A stretch of 64,000 nt of DNA from Mariprofundaceae bacterium (GTDB taxonomy: Bacteria > Pseudomonadota > Zetaproteobacteria > Mariprofundales > Mariprofundaceae). The stretch covers positions 48,034-112,033 of the forward strand of contig JAJFLC010000018.1 of NCBI GenBank assembly GCA_021772895.1, given 5' to 3'. Made by a program: the position numbers and the translations under genes. The notes beneath the pieces are model-generated. The model made no database searches. It saw nothing but the letters and a program-made list of their open reading frames with translations, and had not been told where the DNA came from. Within the stretch, counting starts at the first letter, position 1; each line of letters opens with the position of its first letter. Of this stretch, positions 28,767-38,401 are shown piece after piece.

Positions 28767-30932
28767 TTAAGCGACCCCAATCGCTTCACGCCATGCCAAG
28801 ACCATACGAAACCATTCATTGCTTAAATCCACAGAAAGATCACGTTTTACTTCTGAAAGTGAAGCGTAAGGATCTGCATCATCCAACTCAACCATCACCT
28901 GATCAAATTCTTCACCGATGACCGCAGGCACATCAATGTGATATCCCGCTCTAACCAAAGCGATGTAATGATTAAAGGTCGTCTTTTCAGCAACCCCCTG
29001 CAGGCTGGCAATCGCATCAGAGCTCATGCCCTTTTTGTATAAGCCCCACGTATGCATCTGAGCATCATTGGCTGCTGGTCCTTTAGCCATAAGCTTCGGC
29101 GCACCTGATGCGTCTTTTCCACCCACTTCGGCATGGGTTTCGATATAATCTTTCAAAGCGGATAAGAATATCTCACCATAGGCTTCAAACTTATGTTGGC
29201 CCATGCCACTAATATTATGCAACGAGTCATCGTTAATTTCAGTTAACTGGCTCATCTCAGTCAATGCAACGTCAGAAAGAAGCGCATGCGGTGGAACATC
29301 CTCTTCTTCTGCCAGACGTTCACGAACTTCCACAAGCTTTTGAAACAGTTTGCCATCTTTGCTTTGTGTGAATCGTTTCAGCTTGCGTTTAATACCCGGC
29401 TGATATTTAGCCAGTTTAATCGAAGCTCCTTCGAGCAATGCATCTGCTTTTTTGGTTGGAACCAATGCAGCGCGTCGTGAAATATCCTGCATAAACAGGC
29501 CATGATGAACCAACTGGCGAAGAATAGACGTCCACTCATCACCATTGATATCGATACCCATTCCATGTGTCTTGGCCTTATCATGCCCCTTTTCACAAAT
29601 GCGTACATTCTTGGAGCCTCGCAAAACGTCCACAACATAACCAACGCCAAAATCGCCACTTAACTCTTGCACACACGTCACAGCCAAACGTGCAACATCA
29701 CTCGCATCGTAAGTCTCTGGAGGATCAAGGCAGACGTCACAGTTACCACATGCCGTTCCTTCCATTTCCTCACTAAAATAGCCTAGCAATACCCGACGGC
29801 GACATGCCAGCGCCTCAGATAATGCCACCATGCTGTTAAGTTTATGCACTTCAACACGGCGCTGATCGATATTTTCAACATTTTCAATCAAGCGTCGGAC
29901 CAGATTCACATCGCCCGAGCCATAAAGCATTAACGCTTCGGACTCCAGACCATCACGACCAGCACGCCCTGTTTCCTGATAATAAGATTCAATACTCTTT
30001 GGAATATCATGATGAATAACAAAACGAACATTCGGTTTATCAACACCCATCCCAAAAGCAATCGTTGCCACAATCACTTTTACGCGATCACGAAGAAAAT
30101 CATCCTGTACCTTTTCACGTTGCCGTGCTGGCATTCCTGCATGATAAGCTGCGGCACGGATGCCATGACGTTGCAGATTGACCGCCATGTCCTCTACCCG
30201 CTTTCGGGAAAGGCAGTAGATAATGCCTGATGCCCCTTTCCAATCATCCAGAAAAGTTAACACCTGTGTCAAAGGCTGGCGCTTTTCAGCAACCAAATAA
30301 CGAATATTCGGACGATCAAAACTGGAAATATAGCGCTTGGCTTTTTTCAACCTCAGACGCTCAGCAATATCTTCACGTGTATGTTCATCCGCAGTTGCAG
30401 TCAGAGCAATCATTGGAATATCAGGCATCAGTTCACGCAATTCGCCCAAGCGAACATACTCAGGCCGGAAATCATGCCCCCACTGAGAAACACAGTGCGC
30501 CTCATCAACAGCAAACAAGGCAACTTCAACCTTTTCAAGACGCTTCAAAAAAGTTTTGGTCAACAGGCGTTCCGGTGCCACGTAAAGCAGGTCAAGCTCC
30601 CCAGCCTCAAACTGTTCCAGTACTTCCTTTGCAACGGCAGCCTTTAATGATGAATTATAATATGCGGCTTTCACGCCACAATGTGTCAGTGCATCCACCT
30701 GATCTTTCATCAGAGAGATCAAAGGTGAAACCACAATCCCTGTTCCCTTTCGCATGATAGAAGGAATCTGATAACAGAGCGATTTACCACCACCTGTCGG
30801 CATCAGGACAAAAGCATCCTTGCCATCAAGCAGCGTGCAGATCACATCCTCCTGCGGTTCACGAAAGGAGTCATAACCAAAGACATCTTTCAGAACCTTT
30901 CTCGCCTGTTCTTTTACTTTTTTCGTCGCCAT
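28767..30932 (-). CDS. recQ: ATP-dependent DNA helicase RecQ
   Basis: 3'-5' helicase of recombination and repair, 721 aa. Motif 0 FGYDSFREPQ, Walker A TGGGKSLCYQ, DEAH box VDEAHCVSQWGHDFRPEY, motif VI QETGRAGRDG. The zinc-binding set CRRR...CGNCDVC, the winged-helix RQC domain and an HRDC domain follow. The last about 100 residues form an extra helix-turn-helix extension (GLYKKGMSSDAIASLQGVAE), as in longer RecQ proteins. GAGG lies five bases before the ATG. Confidence 0.96.
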   Translation of the reverse strand: MATKKVKEQARKVLKDVFGYDSFREPQEDVICTLLDGKDAFVLMPTGGGKSLCYQIPSIMRKGTGIVVSPLISLMKDQVDALTHCGVKAAYYNSSLKAAVAKEVLEQFEAGELDLLYVAPERLLTKTFLKRLEKVEVALFAVDEAHCVSQWGHDFRPEYVRLGELRELMPDIPMIALTATADEHTREDIAERLRLKKAKRYISSFDRPNIRYLVAEKRQPLTQVLTFLDDWKGASGIIYCLSRKRVEDMAVNLQRHGIRAAAYHAGMPARQREKVQDDFLRDRVKVIVATIAFGMGVDKPNVRFVIHHDIPKSIESYYQETGRAGRDGLESEALMLYGSGDVNLVRRLIENVENIDQRRVEVHKLNSMVALSEALACRRRVLLGYFSEEMEGTACGNCDVCLDPPETYDASDVARLAVTCVQELSGDFGVGYVVDVLRGSKNVRICEKGHDKAKTHGMGIDINGDEWTSILRQLVHHGLFMQDISRRAALVPTKKADALLEGASIKLAKYQPGIKRKLKRFTQSKDGKLFQKLVEVRERLAEEEDVPPHALLSDVALTEMSQLTEINDDSLHNISGMGQHKFEAYGEIFLSALKDYIETHAEVGGKDASGAPKLMAKGPAANDAQMHTWGLYKKGMSSDAIASLQGVAEKTTFNHYIALVRAGYHIDVPAVIGEEFDQVMVELDDADPYASLSEVKRDLSVDLSNEWFRMVLAWREAIGVA

Positions 30933-31170
30933 GTATACCTCAAAGACAAATCATCACTCACAGGCCTATCAGGCCCGAAAATTTGTTTGCCAGTTATTTA
31001 GGGGAAACCGAATCATTATGACATCCATGCTCAAAACCTTATAAAAAAGGCCCCGTATGATGCGGCTCTATATATAGTTCAGCATGGATTTCATTTTTTG
31101 GCAAGTCTTTTGTTAATGACATCATTAAGACATACAGGAAATTGGCAGCCCCTTCCGGCTCGTGCATCAT

Positions 31171-31953
31171 ATGCCAATGTCTGAACAACACCCGAATCTT
31201 ATCGGCAAAAAAATTCTTAATACCCGGGCTGAAAAACAGGCAGGGGTCACGACAGCTGAAATTCTTAAACGTGGAGGAGTGCCACTCCACCTCGCCTGTC
31301 TCGAAATGGAATGTTTGCACAAAAACATTCGTCAAAGCATCCCTTTGCTTCAAGATAATACGGCAGAAGTGCTTTTCACTAGCCGCAACGGCGTTGCATG
31401 TGTTGCTGATCTGTTTGGTAACGATTTCAGCAATATCTTCAAACCTCACAAAATCACTGCTATTGGCAACAAAACCGCTACAACACTGAAACAACTTGGC
31501 GTATCTCCTGAGATGATCCCGGAAGCTGCTTCACAGGAAGGACTTATTGATGCCTATCAACACGCAGATATTCCAAAAAAACTTATTTTTTTCCGCGCCG
31601 AAGAAGGCAACGATGCACTCAGTCACGCCCTGACCTCACAAGGTTGTGAAGTGAGCACCATCCATGCCTACCGCATGAAATCTCCTGAGTCAGATGCATC
31701 CATCATCATCAAACAGATGCAACGACATGAAGTTGATGCCGTACTTTTGGGTAGCCCAAAAACCGTTCAAAATTACATCCAGCGTATTGGAAACATTGAA
31801 ATTGCAAATATTCCTGCCGTTGCTACGATCAGCCATCAAGTTGCTACAGCGGCTAAAAAAGCCGGATTAAGCGTGCAGGCCACCGCAAAAACAGCTAGTT
31901 TTGATGCCATGCTTGATGCGTTGGCTGACTATTTCAATAAATCTGGAGCCTGA
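31171..31953 (+). CDS. hemD: Uroporphyrinogen-III synthase
   Basis: Cyclises hydroxymethylbilane to uroporphyrinogen III. About 260 aa, in two Rossmann-like halves typical of HemD; sequence conservation in this family is low, but [16 protein letters not shown] and [14 protein letters not shown] segments are present. The start could also be GTG 31162 or ATG 31177; none has a clear ribosome site. It is followed one base later by hemB, then hemX and hemY, a haem cluster without hemC. Confidence 0.88.
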   Translation: MPMSEQHPNLIGKKILNTRAEKQAGVTTAEILKRGGVPLHLACLEMECLHKNIRQSIPLLQDNTAEVLFTSRNGVACVADLFGNDFSNIFKPHKITAIGNKTATTLKQLGVSPEMIPEAASQEGLIDAYQHADIPKKLIFFRAEEGNDALSHALTSQGCEVSTIHAYRMKSPESDASIIIKQMQRHEVDAVLLGSPKTVQNYIQRIGNIEIANIPAVATISHQVATAAKKAGLSVQATAKTASFDAMLDALADYFNKSGA

Positions 31954-31954
31954 T

Positions 31955-32938
31955 ATGTCTCTGCCCGACTTGATCCATCGCCCAAGGCGACTTCGTAAAA
32001 ACCCGACCATCCGAAATATGGTAAGGGAAACTTCATTGAGCCCCAGTGATTTTATCTATCCGGTTTTTGTGGATGAAACGATTACTGAAGCAGTTCCAGT
32101 TGCCAGCATGCCGGGTGTTTTTCGCATCCCCTTAAGTGATGTCGGAAGCATCACCAAAAAGACGGCATCTCTTGGCATTTCCGGCATTATTCTATTTGGC
32201 ATTCCTGCTAAAAAAGATGCCGTCGGTTCCGGTGGCTGGGATGCAAATGGCATTGTGCAAAAAGCCATTCAGGAAGCTAAAAAAGCTTCTCCTGAAAGTT
32301 ATGTCATCGCCGATACATGTTTCTGCGAATATACCGACCATGGTCACTGTGGTGTGCTTGATGGTCACGAAGTCGATAACGATGCAACGCTTGCTAATCT
32401 GCAAAAAGAGGCTATCTCCTATGCCAAAGCAGGTATCGATATGATTGCACCATCCGGCATGATGGATGGTATGATCGCAGCCATTCGTACAGGTTTGGAC
32501 TCCGCAGGGTTTAAAGACCTGCCCATCATGTCTTATGCCGTTAAATATGCCTCCGCCTACTTCGGCCCCTTCCGTGATGCTGCGGACTCCACCCCAAGTT
32601 TCGGTGATCGTGCCAGCTATCAGATGGACCCTGCCAACAGCCGCGAAGCGATGCGTGAAGCGATGCTTGATGTTGAAGAAGGTGCAGATATTTTGATGGT
32701 GAAACCCGGACTGGCTTACATGGACATCATCCGCACAGTCAAAGATGCAACCGACCTTCCCATGGCTGTTTACAACGTTTCCGGTGAATATGCGATGGTA
32801 AAAGCTGCCGCTGAAAAGGGTTGGATTGATGAAAAACGTGTGGTTTTGGAAACCATGTTAAGCTTTAAACGTGCAGGTGCTGATCTCATTTTAAGTTATC
32901 ACGCACTGGACGTAGCCCGCTGGCTCAACGATGCTTAG
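31955..32938 (+). CDS. hemB: Porphobilinogen synthase (delta-aminolevulinate dehydratase)
   Basis: Condenses two 5-aminolevulinate molecules into porphobilinogen. 327 aa. The metal site reads [16 protein letters not shown] with three cysteines, the zinc-dependent type. The catalytic lysines are in [18 protein letters not shown] and [13 protein letters not shown] lies ten bases before the ATG at 31955, which follows the hemD stop by one base. Confidence 0.97.
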   Translation: MSLPDLIHRPRRLRKNPTIRNMVRETSLSPSDFIYPVFVDETITEAVPVASMPGVFRIPLSDVGSITKKTASLGISGIILFGIPAKKDAVGSGGWDANGIVQKAIQEAKKASPESYVIADTCFCEYTDHGHCGVLDGHEVDNDATLANLQKEAISYAKAGIDMIAPSGMMDGMIAAIRTGLDSAGFKDLPIMSYAVKYASAYFGPFRDAADSTPSFGDRASYQMDPANSREAMREAMLDVEEGADILMVKPGLAYMDIIRTVKDATDLPMAVYNVSGEYAMVKAAAEKGWIDEKRVVLETMLSFKRAGADLILSYHALDVARWLNDA

Positions 32939-32941
32939 TGC

Positions 32942-33973
32942 ATGAGTCACGATAAAAGTAATCATACAGAGCCGGAAAAGACTGTAGATATCGAAGAAAC
33001 ATCTACAGATCAGGAACAGCAATCTGCAAAAAACAAACCAAAACGTTTTGTAAGGTTCTGGTTATTTTTACTGCTTATCCTATGCCTTGGCGCAGCCTTT
33101 TTCTTTTATACGCCACAAGAACTCAAAGACAAATATCTGAATCTTCTCACTGAAACACTGAGCACTAAAAAAGTTGAACAGGCAGATGTCACTACAAACG
33201 AACCTTCCCTTGAACTGATAGAAACATTGGAGACACCCTCGAAAGTAACCGTACCCAAAACGACTATCGTCGTTGAACATCCTGCTGTAGAAAAAGTCCC
33301 TGCTGCGAGCAGTGAAGAGATCAGTCATGTTCTTCATGCCATGACATCACTTCAACAAGAGCTTGAGACGTTACGACAAAACCAACAATCGTTGCAACAG
33401 GTTCAACAGACAGTGCAGACAATGCAGCTTCGGGCACGCCTGAACTGGATCTCAAATCCATCCAATCATCTGCCTCAACTCCAGCTTGCATGGGAAGAAA
33501 TCACACTCATGCCAGTTCTATCTTCCGATGAACGTGAACAGGCACAAAAAATGCTGGTATTGGCTGAAAAACGTGTGCAAGACATGCAAAACTGGCAACA
33601 ACATCTGCACAATTACAGTGCATTATTAAAAGTTACAGAACACCATAATATTATCCCGAAATTTGAAAACCGCTGGTTGAACTGGATTGCGGAGCAATTC
33701 TCTATCCGTCCTTCATTAAACAAAGAAGAAGCCGAGCGTACATATTTGCGTGAACAACTTATGAACATCAACCACAACATCGAACTTGAACAATGGCCGG
33801 ATGCAAAATTATGGTTGCGACTACGAGCCACTTTACAATTGACACTCGACAAATCAGCAGATACCAATAAACCAGCGACCGAACTTGGACTGCCTGAATC
33901 ATTCAAGGGCATTCAGGCCGATATTGATGCCTTGCGTCAAAGTGCTGCGGCATGGTTGGAGCGCTTGTCATGA
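32942..33973 (+). CDS. hemX: HemX-like membrane protein
   Basis: 343 aa: an acidic, Gln-rich cytoplasmic N terminus (1-35), one membrane helix (38-58), then a coiled-coil rich periplasmic region with many Gln, and a HemX domain (HxxWISNPSNHLPQLQLAWEEITL-like). This is the HemX protein often annotated as a uroporphyrinogen methyltransferase; it has no methyltransferase motifs. It sits between hemB and hemY with 3-base spacing and a 4-base overlap, as in other proteobacteria. Confidence 0.85.
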   Translation: MSHDKSNHTEPEKTVDIEETSTDQEQQSAKNKPKRFVRFWLFLLLILCLGAAFFFYTPQELKDKYLNLLTETLSTKKVEQADVTTNEPSLELIETLETPSKVTVPKTTIVVEHPAVEKVPAASSEEISHVLHAMTSLQQELETLRQNQQSLQQVQQTVQTMQLRARLNWISNPSNHLPQLQLAWEEITLMPVLSSDEREQAQKMLVLAEKRVQDMQNWQQHLHNYSALLKVTEHHNIIPKFENRWLNWIAEQFSIRPSLNKEEAERTYLREQLMNINHNIELEQWPDAKLWLRLRATLQLTLDKSADTNKPATELGLPESFKGIQADIDALRQSAAAWLERLS

Positions 33974-35130
33974 AAATATTTATTTTACTCATCCTTGCAC
34001 TTACCGCCTCTCTACTGTTCACCCTGTTCCCTGGCATTGTAAGCCAAACACTGCGCATTGAAGCTTTTGGCTGGGTATTTGAAACACGCCAGGGAGCATT
34101 CCTTACCGCACTGATCATTTTACTGGCCGTGGTCTGGCTTATTCGCCGAATTTTTTCCGCCATTCTTGCTGGCCCCAGCCAACTTTGGCACACCCTGCGC
34201 ATGGGCGGAAAAAAACGGCGCGAACAGCGCCTGCGTGAAGGCGTTGCAGATATGTTTAATATGCGTGGTGACCTAGGCAAAAAATCACTGCGGAAATCCC
34301 GAGGGATCCTTCCAAAGTGGGCTTCTGAATTACTTCAAACAGCAATTATACCTGCCAATGAACAATCGCTTCCTGACCCGAATCAAGACCCCTTAAACAT
34401 CGCTTTATCAGCCAGCATTGCAACCAATCCGAATGCAACAGCCAAGCCTGATACGGTTGTCCGTAAAGCACATCTTGAAGCGTGGCTCAGCGCACATCCT
34501 GACGCACCGCTTGCGATCTCCCGGCTGGCCTCACTGGCTGAAGAAGAGCACGATTGGAAAACCGCGATTCGACTGCTTGAACAAGCCTGGAAACAAGGCC
34601 AATACTCTGCCGCCAGCATCAAACCTCGATTGGCACATGCCTATACCGAACTCGCAAAAGAAGAAGTGGAAAACAGGCAACATCACTTGCGTAAAGCACA
34701 GCGCCTGCTGCCTGACAGTAGCGAAGTTGTGCTTGCACTTGGTGAAATGCATTTAGCTAACCATGATAACGATGCCACTCAAAAACTCTGGTTTGCTCAC
34801 CTTGAACGCCATAATGATTTCAAAGTCGCCGCTGTACTGTTCAACTTGTTAAAAACCGACGCTTTAGCAGCTTTCCGCAAACTTGATAAAAGCAATGCAG
34901 CAAGAACCTACCTGCCTGCCAAACGCTGGTTACAAGCCAATTTGGCCCACACTGCTGAACTCGGCGGACTTGCCAATGAAATCATGACCCGACTACTCGA
35001 AGAACATGCCTCCCCTGAAATGCTTCGTTCAAAAGCAGACTGGCATGCAAATGCCGGCGAATGGGAGCAGGCTTCAGGCTATTATCAACAACTGTGTGAC
35101 AAAAAAGCCGGGCCTGAAAAAAACATCTAA
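33970..35130 (+). CDS. hemY: HemY-like TPR membrane protein
   Basis: 386 aa from the ATG at 33970, which overlaps the hemX stop as ATGA. Two N-terminal helices (about 3-20 and 42-62) are followed by basic residues and a tetratricopeptide-repeat region. The N-terminal signature FGWVFETRQGAFL-type is typical of proteobacterial HemY, which is unrelated to protoporphyrinogen oxidase. It probably works with HemX in haem synthesis or trafficking. Confidence 0.85.
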   Translation: MKIFILLILALTASLLFTLFPGIVSQTLRIEAFGWVFETRQGAFLTALIILLAVVWLIRRIFSAILAGPSQLWHTLRMGGKKRREQRLREGVADMFNMRGDLGKKSLRKSRGILPKWASELLQTAIIPANEQSLPDPNQDPLNIALSASIATNPNATAKPDTVVRKAHLEAWLSAHPDAPLAISRLASLAEEEHDWKTAIRLLEQAWKQGQYSAASIKPRLAHAYTELAKEEVENRQHHLRKAQRLLPDSSEVVLALGEMHLANHDNDATQKLWFAHLERHNDFKVAAVLFNLLKTDALAAFRKLDKSNAARTYLPAKRWLQANLAHTAELGGLANEIMTRLLEEHASPEMLRSKADWHANAGEWEQASGYYQQLCDKKAGPEKNI

Positions 35131-35163
35131 AAACAAGCATAATTTGCCCATTTTTCTTCAATC

Positions 35164-35550
35164 ATGACAAGTATGATTCATCGTTGGCAACAGATCGCAC
35201 TCCCCGCTGAAGGCAAAGCTGTCACATTCAGTTTTATGCAGCGTTTTCCACCCGATAGTCAAATACCAGCTCATGATTACGAGGGTTTTGCCATCTGCTT
35301 TGAAGGTAATATAAAAGCCTATCGAAACAGCTGCCCACATGTCGGCTCACCTCTGGACTGGGCGCCCGGCCAGTTCTTTTCCAAAGAAGGCAACCAGCTG
35401 GTATGCCATACCCATGATGCACGCTTTGACCCTGTCACAGGTGACTGGCTCTCTGGCCCTCCATGCCTTCATGGACTGGAAAGGCTTCCGATACAAAATA
35501 TCCAGTCAGAATCGATCGAAGTCCCGGCTGAACTCACTTCCGGGGCTTGA
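35164..35550 (+). CDS. Rieske [2Fe-2S] protein
   Basis: 128 aa. The two Rieske half-motifs are CPHVGSPLDWAPGQF and CHTHDARFDPVTGDW, followed by GPPC. There is no signal peptide or membrane helix, so it is a soluble cytoplasmic ferredoxin-like protein. It follows hemY by 33 bases and may be co-transcribed with the haem genes. An electron-transfer role is likely, partner unknown. Confidence 0.9.
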   Translation: MTSMIHRWQQIALPAEGKAVTFSFMQRFPPDSQIPAHDYEGFAICFEGNIKAYRNSCPHVGSPLDWAPGQFFSKEGNQLVCHTHDARFDPVTGDWLSGPPCLHGLERLPIQNIQSESIEVPAELTSGA

Positions 35551-35818
35551 TGTCTATTTCCGAGCTTTCTCTTTTAGGCCCTGCATCCGGGTCCATGCTT
35601 GTTAAAGCCAACATCCACTCAGAAGAACAGTGATGCAAACTGGGTGCTATTGAAGCTTTTTGTCTTGTAAAACAGGCTGGCTGCAAGCCAAGTAAAAACC
35701 TTCTTTATGCACTGCATGGCACACTGCATCATCTATCCTGGCGTGAGGCCAGTTCCGGCCAAATTCGCAGTCAGCTTTTATTGGAACTCAAGGCATTCGA
35801 AGAATTTTTTTTTCAATA
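35550..35818 (+). pseudogene. Small reading frame with an in-frame TGA
   Basis: From an ATG that overlaps the Rieske stop (TGATG) the frame reads 27 codons, meets TGA at 35631-35633, then stays open for 61 codons to TAA at 35816. The part after the TGA looks genuinely coding (GAIEAFCLVKQAGCKPSKNL, then LHHLSWREASSGQIRS and LLLELKAFEEFFFQ). No start codon exists in the downstream part before a late TTG. Either a nonsense-inactivated gene, an error in the sequence, or read-through. Selenocysteine is possible but no SECIS element was identified. Confidence 0.5.
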
Positions 35819-36478
35819 AGGAACAAGCTTACCATCAAAAGCGATGAAACTTCCCGATTCATAACGATCTGCACCAGCAATCACACGGGTCATACCCTTG
35901 ACGGATGTTTCGACATCAATAAGCCCTGTCTGATTTGTCATGTCAGTCTCAACCCAGCCCGGATGCAAAGTGATCACATGGATGTTCTCGACAGATAAAT
36001 CCATCGCCATTGATTTTGAAACAATGGTCAGCCCCGCCTTAGCAGCCCGATACGCATAAGTGCCACCACTACTATTATCAGCACTTGAACCCATCTTGGA
36101 GCTAACGTTGGCGATCACTGCCGTATCAGCAAATCGTCGTCTCAAACATTTCACCACCCGCAACGGACCAATACAATCAACGTTGAACACTTCCAACATG
36201 GCCTCGGCGGTCACATTTTCAAGTGATTGCCCATCCTTCCCCGGGCCATAGATCCCGGCATTGTTAATGAGTAAGTCGATCTTCTCCGGCAATTCACCTT
36301 GAGGCTTTAAATCTGTTGCCACATTCCAGTACAACGTATGCAAATGCTCTGAATCAATACCGGCCAATTCACCCAAGTCACTACGATAACAGGCCCACAC
36401 ATCATGTCCTTCTGCCAGATAATGACGGACAAACCCTGCTCCAATGCCCCGATTCGCGCCTGTAATAAACACCTTCAT
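35813..36478 (-). CDS. Short-chain dehydrogenase/reductase
   Basis: 221 aa, NAD(P)-binding Rossmann fold. N-terminal TGANRGIG, NNAGIYG in the middle, and the catalytic set Ser in NVSSKMGSS with Tyr-x3-Lys in YAYRAAKAGL. GGAGGCAATT precedes the ATG at 36478. It resembles C-factor-like SDRs of unknown substrate. Its 3' end overlaps the preceding small reading frame by six bases, on the opposite strand. Confidence 0.9.
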   Translation of the reverse strand: MKVFITGANRGIGAGFVRHYLAEGHDVWACYRSDLGELAGIDSEHLHTLYWNVATDLKPQGELPEKIDLLINNAGIYGPGKDGQSLENVTAEAMLEVFNVDCIGPLRVVKCLRRRFADTAVIANVSSKMGSSADNSSGGTYAYRAAKAGLTIVSKSMAMDLSVENIHVITLHPGWVETDMTNQTGLIDVETSVKGMTRVIAGADRYESGSFIAFDGKLVPY

Positions 36479-36526
36479 AATTGCCTCCAATGGATTCTTT
36501 GTATCAACTGCGGTTACAATTGCCCA

Positions 36527-36964
36527 ATGGCGACACTAGCCTCAGAAAACACAACGAAGCAAAACCTTTGGCACTGGTTTAAAGGCAGCTGGACAGACCG
36601 GCTGCTTCTGCTCGCCTCACTGATCACAATTTTTTATGCATGGCAATGGATTGATGCCGAAGTCAGTAGCGGGCCTCCACTGGTCATGATCTACCACGAT
36701 GATAAATTGCTCGCCCGTTATGCCTTTCCTGAAGATGGAAAACCAATCCATTTTCATGCAAAAGGAGAACTGGGTATCTCGGAAATCGTCATTGATGCTG
36801 ATGGTGCCCGGTTTTTAAGCTCTCCATGCACAACTGAATATTGTGTATCACGCGGTCATCGAAAAAAACATGGTGATATTATCGCCTGTGTTCCGAATCG
36901 AATTCTTATCGCCATTGAAGGCTCCCATAAACAAAATGGAACTCTGGATGCCATTGTTGAATAA
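36527..36964 (+). CDS. NusG domain II-containing protein
   Basis: 145 aa with one membrane helix at about 22-40 and a following beta-rich domain of the NusG_II type. The pattern GELGISEIVIDADGARFLSSPC then EYCVSRG, ending with ACVPNRILIAIEG, is typical. These proteins commonly precede a Gx-type membrane protein, as here, where the next gene overlaps by 17 bases. Function not established. Confidence 0.8.
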   Translation: MATLASENTTKQNLWHWFKGSWTDRLLLLASLITIFYAWQWIDAEVSSGPPLVMIYHDDKLLARYAFPEDGKPIHFHAKGELGISEIVIDADGARFLSSPCTTEYCVSRGHRKKHGDIIACVPNRILIAIEGSHKQNGTLDAIVE

Positions 36965-37490
36965 AATAAAATTGATCCCGCGTCCACCTCTGGCCGAGCT
37001 TGAATATAAAGCTAAATGGCTGAGTCTGTTGTTATTGGCTGTTGGTCTGCATATTTTCGAAGCGGCCTTGCCCAGTCTTGGCCCCTGGTTCAAACCCGGC
37101 CTGGCCAACATCATAACCCTGCTTGCACTGGTTATTTTAGGCCCTGCTTCGGCAGCCATGCTGGCAATCTGGCGAGTCATTATCGGCAGCTTCCTGATCG
37201 GTACACTGTTTACACCCACATTCATCATCAGTCTGGCTGGAGGTACAGCGGCAGCTGTGGTCATGCTGACTGTCTGGCGATTCATCCCCGGCATCACACT
37301 GATTGGAATCAGTCTGGCAGGTGCATTGGCTCACATGACTGTGCAGCTCGTCACAGTTGAATCACTGTTTATTCATCAGCATGCACTGTACTATTTGCTG
37401 CCACCACTGCTGCTGCTCTCTGTTATCACAGGCTGGTTCAATGGTGGGTTGGCAATGTATATCGTTTCACGGGTAAAGGAATCAGAGTGA
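36948..37490 (+). CDS. Gx transporter family / heptaprenyl diphosphate synthase component I-like protein
   Basis: About 180 aa, five to six membrane helices, with the family motif FKPGLANIITLLAL and FLIGTLFTPTFIISLAGG. It resembles ECF-type substrate-binding membrane proteins. Although often called heptaprenyl diphosphate synthase component I, it has no catalytic motifs. Start set at ATG 36948 (an ATG four codons upstream is possible). Probably a small-molecule or precursor uptake component working with its NusG_II partner. Confidence 0.78.
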   Translation: MPLLNKIKLIPRPPLAELEYKAKWLSLLLLAVGLHIFEAALPSLGPWFKPGLANIITLLALVILGPASAAMLAIWRVIIGSFLIGTLFTPTFIISLAGGTAAAVVMLTVWRFIPGITLIGISLAGALAHMTVQLVTVESLFIHQHALYYLLPPLLLLSVITGWFNGGLAMYIVSRVKESE

Positions 37491-38401
37491 ATATCAAAGG
37501 GTCTCAGAAACGTCTAAGTGTTTCATTTGCAGCATCCATGACTGTGCATCTGCTGCTTGCTCTCGTGATTACACTGGTCGCAACCGATAAGCCCATTCCA
37601 AAAAAACAGGCTCCTGAAATCATGGATGTTGTGCTACTTGACCCGGAAACAACACCCAAAAAAAACCCTTCAAAAGATGCAAAAACCATCTCCAACCGAA
37701 GTGCGGAAGGTGGCAATAGCAAAGCAAAAGATCGTCGAACCCGTACAGCCAAGGCACCGATCACAGGTCCTCAACAAAAAAGAAAACCAACACCGGATAT
37801 GCCAACACCACCCAAACAGGCGCAAATGCCTACGCCAAAACAGAATCAAAGAACTCGAACACTGGCAAAACGTGATCTGAAACTCGCACCAAACCAGCCA
37901 CCTGAAATGCCTAAAAAACCGACAAAAAAAGTTGCAGAACCAAATTTTAAAAACATCCCGCTTAGCAATCTGATGCCTTCAAGCATGGCATTGGCTGAAC
38001 TCTCCCGCGACTTTGAAAGAGAGCGGCGCATGAAACAGTTTTTAAACAAAGAAGCGGATATCCCGGTCAACACAAAAGAGGCAAAATATGCGCCTTATAT
38101 GCAATCAATGGTTCGTTCACTGGAAGAACAGTGGCGGCCGGGTGGGCGTTCTGATTTTGCGCAATTTCCGGAAGATGCCCGCAAACTTCTCATGCGCATC
38201 ACCATTGAAAGTAATGGCTCATTAAGCAATTTGGAAATCTTGCGTCCAAGCCCGATCAATGCTCTGAATGACAGTGCCATTGCCGCCATTCACGCAGCCG
38301 CACCATTCAAACCTTTGCCTAGCTCCTGGGGGCTGGACCGGGTTCACATCCCACTTATTTTCGAAGTATTTGAGGATAAGTTTGTCTTCCGCCAGCTCTG
38401 A
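37487..38401 (+). CDS. TonB-like energy-transducing protein
   Basis: 304 aa: one N-terminal membrane helix (about 13-33), a long Pro/Lys/Thr-rich periplasmic linker (50-165), and a C-terminal TonB/TolA-like domain (ITIESNGSLSNLEILRPSP, then AIAAIHAAAPFKPLP). Starts with GTG overlapping the preceding stop (GTGA). No ExbB or ExbD genes are near, so its energiser is elsewhere or it acts as a TolA-like link. Confidence 0.82.
   Translation: MNIKGSQKRLSVSFAASMTVHLLLALVITLVATDKPIPKKQAPEIMDVVLLDPETTPKKNPSKDAKTISNRSAEGGNSKAKDRRTRTAKAPITGPQQKRKPTPDMPTPPKQAQMPTPKQNQRTRTLAKRDLKLAPNQPPEMPKKPTKKVAEPNFKNIPLSNLMPSSMALAELSRDFERERRMKQFLNKEADIPVNTKEAKYAPYMQSMVRSLEEQWRPGGRSDFAQFPEDARKLLMRITIESNGSLSNLEILRPSPINALNDSAIAAIHAAAPFKPLPSSWGLDRVHIPLIFEVFEDKFVFRQL

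Noticed and set aside
35631..35633. Selenocysteine codon in the small frame after the Rieske gene
   Set aside because: No SECIS-like hairpin could be recognised just after the TGA and no selenocysteine genes are in view; kept only as an interrupted frame.
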